Positions 1 through 6,174 of a stretch of DNA of 7,467 nucleotides are shown here, piece by piece. This DNA comes from Proteocatella sp049670425. GTDB lineage: Bacteria > Bacillota > Clostridia > Peptostreptococcales > Filifactoraceae. Made by a program: the position numbers and the translations under genes. Position 1 is the first letter of the stretch. The number at the start of each line of letters is the position of its first letter. Below the pieces are notes generated by a model that was not told the origin of the DNA, made no database searches, and saw only the letters and a list, made by a program, of their open reading frames with translations. The DNA is taken from NCBI GenBank assembly GCA_049670425.1, contig JBATTG010000256.1, positions 1 to 7,467 on the forward strand. Direction: 5' to 3'.

Positions 1-32
1 TTTGTAATATTCTGAATTTATCCTATAATCTA

Positions 33-63
33 AATAAAGACTACCATACTGGTAGTCTTTATT
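33..63. terminator. Bidirectional intrinsic terminator
   Basis: A perfect 14-bp inverted repeat (AATAAAGACTACCA at 33-46, its complement at 50-63) encloses a 3-nt loop. The core GACTACCA/TGGTAGTC is followed by TTTATT on both strands, so it can terminate in either direction. It lies about 30 bp beyond the stop of the minus-strand lipoprotein gene. The symmetric U-rich arms suggest that a plus-strand gene left of the window shares it; that part is inference. Confidence 0.85.
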
Positions 64-91
64 CATTTATAGGCTGTTTATTTTCACAAAA

Positions 92-1240
92 TTAAAATAC
101 TACATAATCTGACAATACCATAAGATAATTATCAAAAGTTTGTCCTGTAGCTTCATTAGTATAAGGAGTGATTGTTACTTTTCCTCCTACCTCGCTTAGG
201 ATTTTTGAGATTTGTTCAAAGTCGACTCTATCAGTGAAGTCTCCATCCAAGTAAGCTTTTGCATACTCTACTCCGCCTTCAACAAACATCATGTTTATTG
301 GAACTGGCCAAGTCGACATTCTTCCGCTCATCCCTGCTTCTTCCACTTTTGCAGTTATTTGTTCAAGTACAAATGGAACATCTCCTGCTTTATCTGCTGG
401 AATTTCTATTCCAAGTGCTCCTGGATATCCATGGAACGGTGATGGACAGCATTGTTGTGGGTAAAGAGCTTTTGTTTCTATTATAGCTTTGATCATAGGC
501 TCTTGCATTGAACAGTTTGTTCCAAAGAATGCAGTTTCAGTTCCAAATTCTGCAACTTTCCTTGGAATATCTTCAAGAATAAATTGTTGAGTTCCCGGAA
601 CTCCAGCATCTCCAGTTGGGTCTGGTGCTGTAGCATCAATAAATACTAAACCTGCTGCTTCAGCATTTGTTTTCAATAAATCTCTTCTTGCTGCAAGCAT
701 TTGGTAAGACATGTGTCTTGGGAAAGAATAGTGAACAAATGTTTTTGCTCCCATTTTTAAAGCTTCATCTACTATAGTTTTACCCATTCCAAGTTCATCG
801 GCCACTAGAACTAAATCTGCCTTTGAAGCTATCATGTCTGGGTCTTCTCCTGGTGTCGCTGCAATTATAAGTAAGTCATCTCTAAGTTCTTTTGCCTGGT
901 CAATGGCTGCTGAAGCTCCAGGGACCGCCTGGCACATTACGATTGCTTTAACATCTGGATCAGATGCCATGCTCATAAAGTTTGATATCGTAGTTTCAGT
1001 TTCCTTCATAAAGTTATCGGGATACGTCTTGGTAACAATCATATCGCCATACTTTGCCTTCATTTGTTCTGCTGCTCTAAATTCTTCTTCCCCTTGTGAA
1101 ACTGTTCCTGTCAATACACCTATTTTGTATGCAGGCGCTTCAGTAGTTTCAGTTGTAGCCTCTGGTTCAGATCCAGCTCCGCAAGCAACTAAACTAAAAA
1201 TCATTGATGCACTAAGTAGTGCTGCTAATAACCTTTTCAT
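92..1240 (-). CDS. DUF3798 family substrate-binding-like lipoprotein
   Basis: The 382-residue product is predicted to be exported and lipid-anchored on the outer face of the membrane. Residues 1-20 form a lipoprotein signal peptide: MKRLL, a hydrophobic core, then lipobox LVAC with Cys20. A short Thr/Glu linker (about 23-36) follows. The rest starts YKIGVLTGTVSQGEEEF and resembles the Clostridia DUF3798 family, which has a type I periplasmic-binding-protein fold like BMP/sugar-binding lipoproteins. Its ligand is not known to me. Cysteines beyond the lipobox are Cys103, Cys243 and an adjacent pair Cys264-Cys265 in a QQCCPSPFHGYPG segment. The start at 1240 is preferred over an in-frame Met 22 codons upstream: GGGAGAA sits 9 nt before it, the signal peptide begins right there, and the upstream ATG falls inside the likely -10. 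The gene is monocistronic, with a terminator downstream and no permease or ATPase beside it. Family assignment is from sequence resemblance recalled without a search. Confidence 0.85.
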   Translation of the reverse strand: MKRLLAALLSASMIFSLVACGAGSEPEATTETTEAPAYKIGVLTGTVSQGEEEFRAAEQMKAKYGDMIVTKTYPDNFMKETETTISNFMSMASDPDVKAIVMCQAVPGASAAIDQAKELRDDLLIIAATPGEDPDMIASKADLVLVADELGMGKTIVDEALKMGAKTFVHYSFPRHMSYQMLAARRDLLKTNAEAAGLVFIDATAPDPTGDAGVPGTQQFILEDIPRKVAEFGTETAFFGTNCSMQEPMIKAIIETKALYPQQCCPSPFHGYPGALGIEIPADKAGDVPFVLEQITAKVEEAGMSGRMSTWPVPINMMFVEGGVEYAKAYLDGDFTDRVDFEQISKILSEVGGKVTITPYTNEATGQTFDNYLMVLSDYVVF

Positions 1241-1304
1241 AGTCAATTTCTCCCTTTTAATTTTTTGTAATTTTGTAAGACTATTTCCAATTTTGCGTAT
1301 TTTC

Positions 1305-1333
1305 ATAATACTACATTTCTTACAATTAGTCTA
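1305..1333 (-). promoter_or_regulatory. Likely sigma-A promoter of the DUF3798 gene
   Basis: On the minus strand TAGACT (1333-1328, 4/6 match to the -35 consensus) is 17 bp from TATTAT (1310-1305, 5/6 match to the -10). Transcription would start near 1298, giving a leader of about 58 nt before the ATG at 1240. Other AT-rich pairings in this stretch are possible, so this is the best candidate, not a certain one. Confidence 0.45.
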
Positions 1334-1388
1334 CATATTTTCCACAAATTATTTTGATTATTTTGACAATGATTTTTTTATATAAAAA

Positions 1389-1426
1389 TAGAGTGATTCC
1401 TTATTATATAATAAGATATCACTCTA
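1389..1426 (-). terminator. Intrinsic terminator of the small RNA
   Basis: TAGAGTGAT (1389-1397) pairs with ATCACTCTA (1418-1426). Inside, TTATTAT/ATAATAA (1401-1414) is a second palindrome, with a small internal mismatch between the two parts. On the minus strand the hairpin is followed by TATTTTTATA, a U-rich tail. It closes the minus-strand small RNA and insulates the DUF3798 gene from it. Confidence 0.8.
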
Positions 1427-1640
1427 GCTTTATTCTTTGAGACTGACCTGGCCTTTTCCCCCACACTCGCCTGCTGGAGATTTCGCTCTGGGTTGCATCA
1501 CTACTTTGCTCTCTCGATTTTTTACCGGCAGGACTTACATCTAAGACGCGCCATGCTCACTTCGTACATTTTTGTCAAAGCTTACGTGGGTCCTTTTGCC
1601 CGCGTCTGGCTTGGACTTTCAGCCACAGACTCTCAAAGCT
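1389..1640 (-). ncRNA. Structured small RNA, candidate raiA-motif RNA
   Basis: A non-coding transcription unit with its own promoter and terminator. I count 93 G+C in 1441-1620 (52%), against 11/60 in each of 1321-1380 and 1681-1740, a contrast expected of structured RNA in an AT-rich genome. The two ends pair: CUUUGAGA (1638-1631) with UCUCAAAG (1442-1435). Internal pairings visible by eye are UGGCU/AGCCA with GUC/GAC (1630-1604), GGG/CCC (1601-1588), CCUGC/GCAGG (1532-1528 with 1474-1470) and CCCA/UGGG (1492-1489 with 1463-1460). GACGCG (1606-1601) can alternatively pair with CGCGUC (1550-1545). No tmRNA, SRP, RNase P or T-box signature was found. About 205 nt between the ends, Clostridia origin and a multi-stem fold match the raiA motif as I remember it, but I cannot align it here. 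No raiA/hpf gene is adjacent. The RNA call is strong; the raiA identity is a guess at about 0.4. Confidence 0.8.
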
Positions 1641-1645
1641 TTTTC

Positions 1646-1674
1646 ATTTTACTTTAAATTTGAGCTTTTGTCAA
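1646..1674 (-). promoter_or_regulatory. Consensus sigma-A promoter of the small RNA
   Basis: On the minus strand a perfect TTGACA (1674-1669) stands exactly 17 bp from TAAAAT (1651-1646, 5/6). This predicts transcription starting near 1639-1640, which is just where the RNA's closing stem begins. It is the best promoter in the window and suggests high, largely constitutive expression. Confidence 0.85.
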
Positions 1675-1710
1675 ATGTTAACGCATTTGTTTTAACAAAA
1701 AAAATGTATA

Positions 1711-1729
1711 TTTGTGATAATATCACCAA
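1711..1729. promoter_or_regulatory. Operator-like palindrome between divergent promoters
   Basis: GTGATA (1714-1719) and TATCAC (1721-1726) form a perfect inverted repeat about a single central base. The flanking TT/AA also match, with one mismatched pair in between. The centre is about 52 bp upstream of the expected start of the plus-strand operon and about 80 bp from the small-RNA start, a position suited to an activator or repressor of either unit. The regulator is not identified. It superficially resembles CRP/Rex-type TTGTGA...TCAC sites but does not fit either spacing exactly. Confidence 0.35.
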
Positions 1730-1756
1730 TTTTTTTAAATTTCACAGTTCATATTG

Positions 1757-1765
1757 TGGTATAAT
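1757..1765 (+). promoter_or_regulatory. Extended -10 promoter of the five-gene operon
   Basis: TGG immediately precedes a perfect TATAAT (1760-1765), an extended -10. The position 17 bp upstream reads AAATTT, a poor -35, as is common for extended -10 promoters. Transcription would start near 1772, leaving a 5' leader of about 100 nt. The weak -35 leaves room for an activator, possibly at the 1711-1729 palindrome. Confidence 0.7.
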
Positions 1766-1785
1766 TTTTATAAGTATCTAAATCG

Positions 1786-1836
1786 AAAATTTCAAATTTT
1801 ATCATAATAAATAAGCAGGGTTTTATTAAAATCCTG
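1786..1836 (+). promoter_or_regulatory. Leader palindrome and hairpin before the aminopeptidase gene
   Basis: The operon leader holds a 15-bp palindrome, AAAATTT-C-AAATTTT (1786-1800). It is followed by a hairpin CAGGGTTTT/AAAATCCTG (1816-1824 with 1828-1836, one G-U pair, 3-nt loop). No U-run follows the hairpin, so it is not a plain terminator, and I recognise no riboswitch class. It could be an mRNA-stabilising hairpin or a protein site. Confidence 0.4.
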
Positions 1837-1871
1837 ATTTCAACTGCCAATACTTTTAAGGAGAATTATAT

Positions 1872-3131
1872 ATGAATTTAAATAAACAAAGAACAGCTTT
1901 AATTGAAAAATATGCAGATTTGATTGTTAAAACTGGAGTCAATTTACAAAAAGGACAGCCAGTCATTTTAAGGGGTCCTCTCGAAGCGAACGGATTAATA
2001 AGACTTATCACCCGTAAGTGCTATCAAAACGGGGCTTCCTATGTTTTGACAGAGTATATTGACAGCCTTGTTGAAAAAGAAAAATATATGTACGGCGGTG
2101 AGAAAGCTGTATCGTATTTTCCAAAATGGAAGGCCGATGGTTTTGAAGAACTTTGTAAGAATGGCGCCTGCTTCATAAGAATCACGGGGGATGATCCCGA
2201 TGTTTTTGCAGATGTACCTCCTGAAATTATAGGCCTTGCAAATAAGATAAGTTCCCAGGGCATGAAAAAAGTCAACAAATATACGATGAACAGCGAACTT
2301 TCATGGGTAGTGGCAGGCGGAGCTACTGAATCTTGGGCAAAAAAAATATTTCCTGATATGTCTTCCAAAGACGCTGTGAATTCTCTATGGGACAAGATAT
2401 TTGACGATTCCAGAGTGAGCAGTGAAAATCCATTGAAAGCCTGGGAAGATCATAACGCTGATTTAAAGTCCAAAAGTGACTATCTGAATAAAATGCAATT
2501 TGCTTCTCTTACCTATACAAGTGCTGGCAACGGCATAACCAAAGGCACCAACCTTAAAATCGAACTTCCTGAAAACCATATTTGGAGTGGTGGCGCAGAA
2601 AAAAATGCCAGTGGCATATTTTTCAATCCCAACATGCCCACAGAAGAAGTATTTACCGCACCTAAGAAAAATGGCGTCAGCGGCTATGTTTCCAGTACGC
2701 TTCCTTTTAACTGCAACGGAAATTTAGTCGAAGATTTTGTCCTTTATTTTAAAGATGGCAAGGTTATTGACGTTACTGCAAGAAAAGGATTGGAAACGCT
2801 AAAAACCCTTATTTCTACAGATAAAGGGGCATCATACCTTGGCGAGGTTGCGTTAGTGCCTTATGACTCTCCTATCTCGAATACAAAAACCATATTTTTC
2901 AATACCTTGTTTGACGAAAATGCTTCCTGTCACCTTGCTTTTGGCGAAGCTTATCCAAGCTGTATTCAAGGAGGAGAAAACATGACTGAAGACGAACTTG
3001 AAAACCACGATATTAATGTTTCTCTTATACACAATGACTTTATGATAGGCTCTGCAGATTTAGCTATTGTTGCGACTACAAAATCTGGCGAACAGGTCGA
3101 CATATTCTCAAAAGGAAACTGGGCATTTTAA
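1872..3131 (+). CDS. M29 family metallo-aminopeptidase
   Basis: A cytoplasmic dimetal aminopeptidase of the thermophilic/AmpS/AmpT/PepS family that removes N-terminal residues from peptides. The 419-residue length is full size for the family, with an N-terminal domain of about 200 residues and a C-terminal catalytic domain. By analogy with AmpT and AmpS, the metal ligands are Glu259 (MPTEEVFTAP), Glu325 (LGEVALVP), His354 (CHLAFGEAYP), His387 and Asp389 (IHNDFMIGS), with Tyr361 as the conserved catalytic tyrosine. The Glu-Glu-His-Tyr spacings (66, 29, 7) equal those of AmpT; the last His is two residues further on. All key residues are present, so the enzyme should be active. No signal peptide is seen. 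The start is fixed by AAGGAG (1858-1863), 8 nt before ATG. It is the first gene of the operon, 19 bp before ccdA, and is the likely enzyme for peptides taken up by the cell. Confidence 0.95.
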   Translation: MNLNKQRTALIEKYADLIVKTGVNLQKGQPVILRGPLEANGLIRLITRKCYQNGASYVLTEYIDSLVEKEKYMYGGEKAVSYFPKWKADGFEELCKNGACFIRITGDDPDVFADVPPEIIGLANKISSQGMKKVNKYTMNSELSWVVAGGATESWAKKIFPDMSSKDAVNSLWDKIFDDSRVSSENPLKAWEDHNADLKSKSDYLNKMQFASLTYTSAGNGITKGTNLKIELPENHIWSGGAEKNASGIFFNPNMPTEEVFTAPKKNGVSGYVSSTLPFNCNGNLVEDFVLYFKDGKVIDVTARKGLETLKTLISTDKGASYLGEVALVPYDSPISNTKTIFFNTLFDENASCHLAFGEAYPSCIQGGENMTEDELENHDINVSLIHNDFMIGSADLAIVATTKSGEQVDIFSKGNWAF

Positions 3132-3150
3132 AGATGTATTGGAGGCATAA

Positions 3151-3837
3151 ATGGATTATCTGATTTTATTTTTAGAAGGTATAATAACTTTTATATCGCC
3201 CTGCATACTGCCCATGATTCCAATTTATATTTCCTACTTCATGGGTGATAATAATCCAAGCGAATCAAATGGCCAAATCAAGAAAAATTCCGCACTTATA
3301 AACTCCCTGGGCTTCGTCCTTGGCTTTACCATCATATTCGTAATCCTTGGAGCTGCTGCTGGAAGCGTAGGTAGTTTCATATTCAACCATACCCGGTTAT
3401 TGAATATTATAACTGGCCTGATTATGATAATTTTCGGACTTAACTACATCGACCTGATTCATATTAATTTTTTAAAAAACACCTATAAAAAAAGTCACAG
3501 GGTTCATTCTTTCAAGTTTGGCAAGTCCATAGTTTTTGGTATGGTATTTTCTATCGGTTGGTCACCTTGCGTAGGCCCGTTTCTTGGTTCTGCCCTTATG
3601 ATTGCCGCAAATAGCCAAACCATGCTGCAGGGTTCGCTCATGCTTTTAGTATACAGTTTGGGATTGGGACTTCCTTTTATACTTTCTTCAATTTTAATAA
3701 ATAACCTCAAATCTACTTTTGATTTTATCAAAAAAAATTACAGAATTATAAACAACATTTCAGGAATATTCTTAATTGTAATTGGTTTGTTTATGATGAC
3801 CGGCTTATTCACTAAATTAATAGTATTTTTTTCCTAA
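3151..3837 (+). CDS. ccdA: CcdA-type membrane thiol-disulfide electron carrier
   Basis: A 228-residue polytopic membrane protein of the CcdA/DsbD transmembrane family. It carries electrons from cytoplasmic thioredoxin across the membrane to an extracytoplasmic thioredoxin-like partner. About six membrane segments are visible (roughly 3-30, 50-75, 84-104, 124-152, 157-181, 199-226). The two redox cysteines are in the expected places: Cys18 in SPCILPMIPIY of the first segment and Cys140 in GWSPCVGPFLGSAL of the fourth. Length matches stand-alone CcdA and there is no fused thioredoxin domain. GGAGG (3141-3145) lies 5 nt before the ATG. The gene is followed after 42 bp by the TlpA-like gene, its natural partner. 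No cytochrome c biogenesis genes (resB/resC) are nearby, so a role other than heme attachment is likely. Confidence 0.95.
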   Translation: MDYLILFLEGIITFISPCILPMIPIYISYFMGDNNPSESNGQIKKNSALINSLGFVLGFTIIFVILGAAAGSVGSFIFNHTRLLNIITGLIMIIFGLNYIDLIHINFLKNTYKKSHRVHSFKFGKSIVFGMVFSIGWSPCVGPFLGSALMIAANSQTMLQGSLMLLVYSLGLGLPFILSSILINNLKSTFDFIKKNYRIINNISGIFLIVIGLFMMTGLFTKLIVFFS

Positions 3838-3879
3838 TTTTTAGATTATAATTTCAGCTTACAGAAAGGAATATACGTT

Positions 3880-4476
3880 ATGAAAAATAATAAATTTGTA
3901 TTAATTGGAATAATTATCATATTATTAATCGGTGGAGCATACTATTCTTATGATTTTTTAACCGAAAATCTTGTTCAGGATGAGCCTTCTACGCAAGCTG
4001 ATCCTTCTGAAACCGATACTGAAGATTCTTCTGAAGCTGCTCCAGGTTCAACAAAGATCCTTGCGCGGGATTTTACGGTTTATGATATCGATAATAACGA
4101 GGTCAAGCTTTATGATTTTACAGGTCAACCAATAGTAATTAACTTCTGGGCCAGCTGGTGTCCTCCGTGCAGAGCTGAAATGGATTATTTTCAGGAGGCA
4201 TCTGATTACTACAGTGACAAAGGGGTCAAGTTTTTAATGCTCAATTCTACTGACGGAACTCGCGAAACTGTTGAAACAGCGACTAGTTATTTTGATGAAA
4301 ACTCCTACACCATGGATATCTATTTTGACAGCGATTTTGATGCCGCAAAAAAATACGATGCAAGAAGTCTCCCAACAACGTTTTTTATTGACAGTGAAGG
4401 TTATATTGTAAATTATCATCTTGGTACTACAGATAAAGAGACTTTATTTGAAAATATAGATTATATCTTAAATTAA
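3880..4476 (+). CDS. Membrane-anchored TlpA/ResA-like thioredoxin
   Basis: A 198-residue extracytoplasmic thiol-disulfide oxidoreductase. Residues 7-23 are an uncleaved hydrophobic anchor (no lipobox Cys). Residues 32-56 are an acidic Ser/Thr/Asp/Glu linker, and 58-198 form a TlpA-like thioredoxin domain (AhpC-TSA/Redoxin type). The active site is WCPPC with Cys94 and Cys97, preceded by VINFWAS; the cis-proline is Pro165 in SLPTTFFID. CPPC resembles StoA and CcmG-like proteins more than ResA (CEPC). It should be kept reduced by the CcdA encoded just upstream and pass electrons to an unidentified exported protein. AGAAAGGA (3863-3870) is 9 nt before ATG. The next gene begins 20 bp after its stop, without a terminator. 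Confidence 0.93.
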   Translation: MKNNKFVLIGIIIILLIGGAYYSYDFLTENLVQDEPSTQADPSETDTEDSSEAAPGSTKILARDFTVYDIDNNEVKLYDFTGQPIVINFWASWCPPCRAEMDYFQEASDYYSDKGVKFLMLNSTDGTRETVETATSYFDENSYTMDIYFDSDFDAAKKYDARSLPTTFFIDSEGYIVNYHLGTTDKETLFENIDYILN

Positions 4477-4496
4477 TTTGAAGTGGAGTTGTATAT

Positions 4497-6170
4497 ATGA
4501 TTGAATTGCTGAGAAGTCTTACTAATAATTTAGGTTATGTTCTTCTTATTGCTTTTTTTGTTTCCAGAATAGGTAATTTTAAAAATATTGTGCAAAAGGA
4601 TAAATTCAGCAAAAAAGATTTAATTCTACTTTCAATAATTTTTGGGGCTTTTGGAATTTGGGGAACGTATACAGGAACAGTCGTTAACGGAGCGATTGCC
4701 AATACGAGAATGATTGGCGTAATGGCTGGAGGCATACTCTACGGACCTTTTGTGGGGATAATGTCAGGGCTTATAGCTGGAATTCACCGCTTTCTCATAG
4801 ACATCGGCGGAGTTACAACAATCCCCTGCACAATAACTACAATAGTCACAGGAATAGTCGCAGGTTTGATTTATAAAAAATCAAATGAAAATAACAAGTG
4901 GGCTTATGGATTATTTGTTGGAATTTTAATAGAAAGCTTTGAAATGTTTTTAATTCTCATAATGGTAGATGATTTTGATACTGCGATGAACATTGTAAAT
5001 AATGTATATTTCCCAATGAGTTTTGCAAATGCTCTGGGGATTGCAATTTTAATATTGATAATCCAAATGATATTTAAGGAAAAAGAGGCTATTTCCGCAA
5101 AACAATCGCAAATCGCACTGGAAATAGCAAACAAAACCCTGCCCTATTTTAGAGAAATGGATGAAAACTCACTGGAAAAAATATGTGAGATAATAAAAGA
5201 TTCCATTCACGCCGATGCCGTTTCCATAACTGACAAAGAATATATATTAGCGCATGCAGGTATAGGTGCAGAACATGATATAAGGGGACATAGAATTGAA
5301 ACAGAAGCTACGAAAAAAGTTCTCAGCGATGGTAATTTACTTTCTCTTACCGGCTCAGATCAAATAGATTGTCCCATCATAAACTGCAACCTTAAGTCAG
5401 CAATTATCGCTCCTTTAAAAGAAGGAGATGAAATGATTGGCACACTCAAAATATATTATTGCAAAGAAGATGCAATTTCCTTTAGAAACATATCTCTAGC
5501 AGCTGGTTTATCTCAGATAATTTCTACTCAGCTGGAAATAAGTAAACTTGGGGAATTGAAGCATATGGCAAATAAGGCTGAAATAAAGGCTTTGCAGGCT
5601 CAAATAAATCCGCATTTTTTATTTAATGCCCTTAATACCATAATCTCCTTTATCCGAATCAATCCCAACCATGCCAGAGAATTAATTATAAATTTATCCA
5701 CATTTTTAAGATATAATTTAGACGCAGGAGAGAAACACGTGGATATCTACAGAGAACTGGAGCAGGTAAAAGCATATATTGACATTGAAAAAGCAAGGTT
5801 TGGAGAAAAGCTTCATGTGATTTATAATATTGATGACAATCTCGATGTTAATATCCCAAGTCTTATAATCCAGCCAATAGTTGAAAATTCTATAAAGCAT
5901 GGCCTTTTAGAAGGCAAAGGTTATGGAACTGTGGTAATTGAAATAAAAAGAACTGAAGATAATAATGTCTCCATATCAATTGAAGATGACGGGCTTGGTA
6001 TTTCAAAAGATATTATAGAAAAAGTCTATGAAAATAAAATGGAACAAAATAAAATTGGTATGTCAAATGTTCATAACAGATTGAAATGCATCTATGGTGA
6101 GGGCTTAGAAATCAAAAGACTTGAAACCGGTACCAGAATTCATTTCAACGTTAGAAAAATAAGGGAGTGA
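4497..6170 (+). CDS. LytS/BtsS-type sensor histidine kinase
   Basis: A 557-residue membrane sensor that autophosphorylates and signals to the LytTR regulator encoded next. Domain order: a 5TM-5TMR_LYT membrane sensor (about 10-193) containing the family's ANTRMIGVMAGGILYGP motif and GLIAGIHRF; a GAF-like domain (about 200-345, with SAIIAPLK and GTLKIYY); a His_kinase domain with phospho-acceptor His373 in QINPHFLFNALN; and a HATPase with N-box QPIVENSIKHG (Asn464), G1 DDGLGI (498-502) and GMSNVHNRL (from 521). All catalytic motifs are intact. The membrane module relates it to LytS, BtsS (YehU) and YpdA. BtsS responds to pyruvate, but the ligand here is unknown. Cys292 and Cys297 lie close together in the GAF domain. 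AAGTGGAG (4481-4488) is 8 nt before ATG. Translation is probably coupled to the regulator gene, 4 nt downstream. Confidence 0.95.
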   Translation: MIELLRSLTNNLGYVLLIAFFVSRIGNFKNIVQKDKFSKKDLILLSIIFGAFGIWGTYTGTVVNGAIANTRMIGVMAGGILYGPFVGIMSGLIAGIHRFLIDIGGVTTIPCTITTIVTGIVAGLIYKKSNENNKWAYGLFVGILIESFEMFLILIMVDDFDTAMNIVNNVYFPMSFANALGIAILILIIQMIFKEKEAISAKQSQIALEIANKTLPYFREMDENSLEKICEIIKDSIHADAVSITDKEYILAHAGIGAEHDIRGHRIETEATKKVLSDGNLLSLTGSDQIDCPIINCNLKSAIIAPLKEGDEMIGTLKIYYCKEDAISFRNISLAAGLSQIISTQLEISKLGELKHMANKAEIKALQAQINPHFLFNALNTIISFIRINPNHARELIINLSTFLRYNLDAGEKHVDIYRELEQVKAYIDIEKARFGEKLHVIYNIDDNLDVNIPSLIIQPIVENSIKHGLLEGKGYGTVVIEIKRTEDNNVSISIEDDGLGISKDIIEKVYENKMEQNKIGMSNVHNRLKCIYGEGLEIKRLETGTRIHFNVRKIRE

Positions 6171-6174
6171 TGCT

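Noticed and set aside
1241..1306. N-terminal extension of the lipoprotein gene to an upstream ATG at 1306
   Set aside because: It would put a charged stretch of 22 residues before the signal peptide, has no ribosome site, and its ATG overlaps the probable -10 box.
834..1385. Plus-strand 183-codon open frame
   Set aside because: It is antisense to the DUF3798 lipoprotein gene, which has a clear signal peptide, ribosome site and family match. The plus-strand frame has no ribosome site or recognisable domain and runs into the AT-rich intergenic DNA.
1427..1645. Small RNA as tmRNA, SRP RNA, RNase P RNA, 6S RNA, T-box or cobalamin riboswitch
   Set aside because: There is no GGAAGCAGC-type SRP loop, no tmRNA tRNA-like 3' end, no RNase P P4 core (only a GAAAGUCC fragment), no T-box GGUGG sequence and no B12-box. 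The multi-hairpin layout does not look like the single long bubble of 6S.
1572..1781. Plus-strand 69-codon frame starting at TTG
   Set aside because: It runs antisense through the structured-RNA region and its promoter, lacks a ribosome site and has no protein-like features.
2039..2395. Minus-strand 118-codon frame
   Set aside because: It is a shadow of the M29 aminopeptidase gene, whose catalytic motifs are all intact on the plus strand.
3847..3852. TATAAT between ccdA and the TlpA-like gene as an internal promoter
   Set aside because: There is no acceptable -35 at the right distance and no TG extension. Such hexamers are expected by chance at this base composition.
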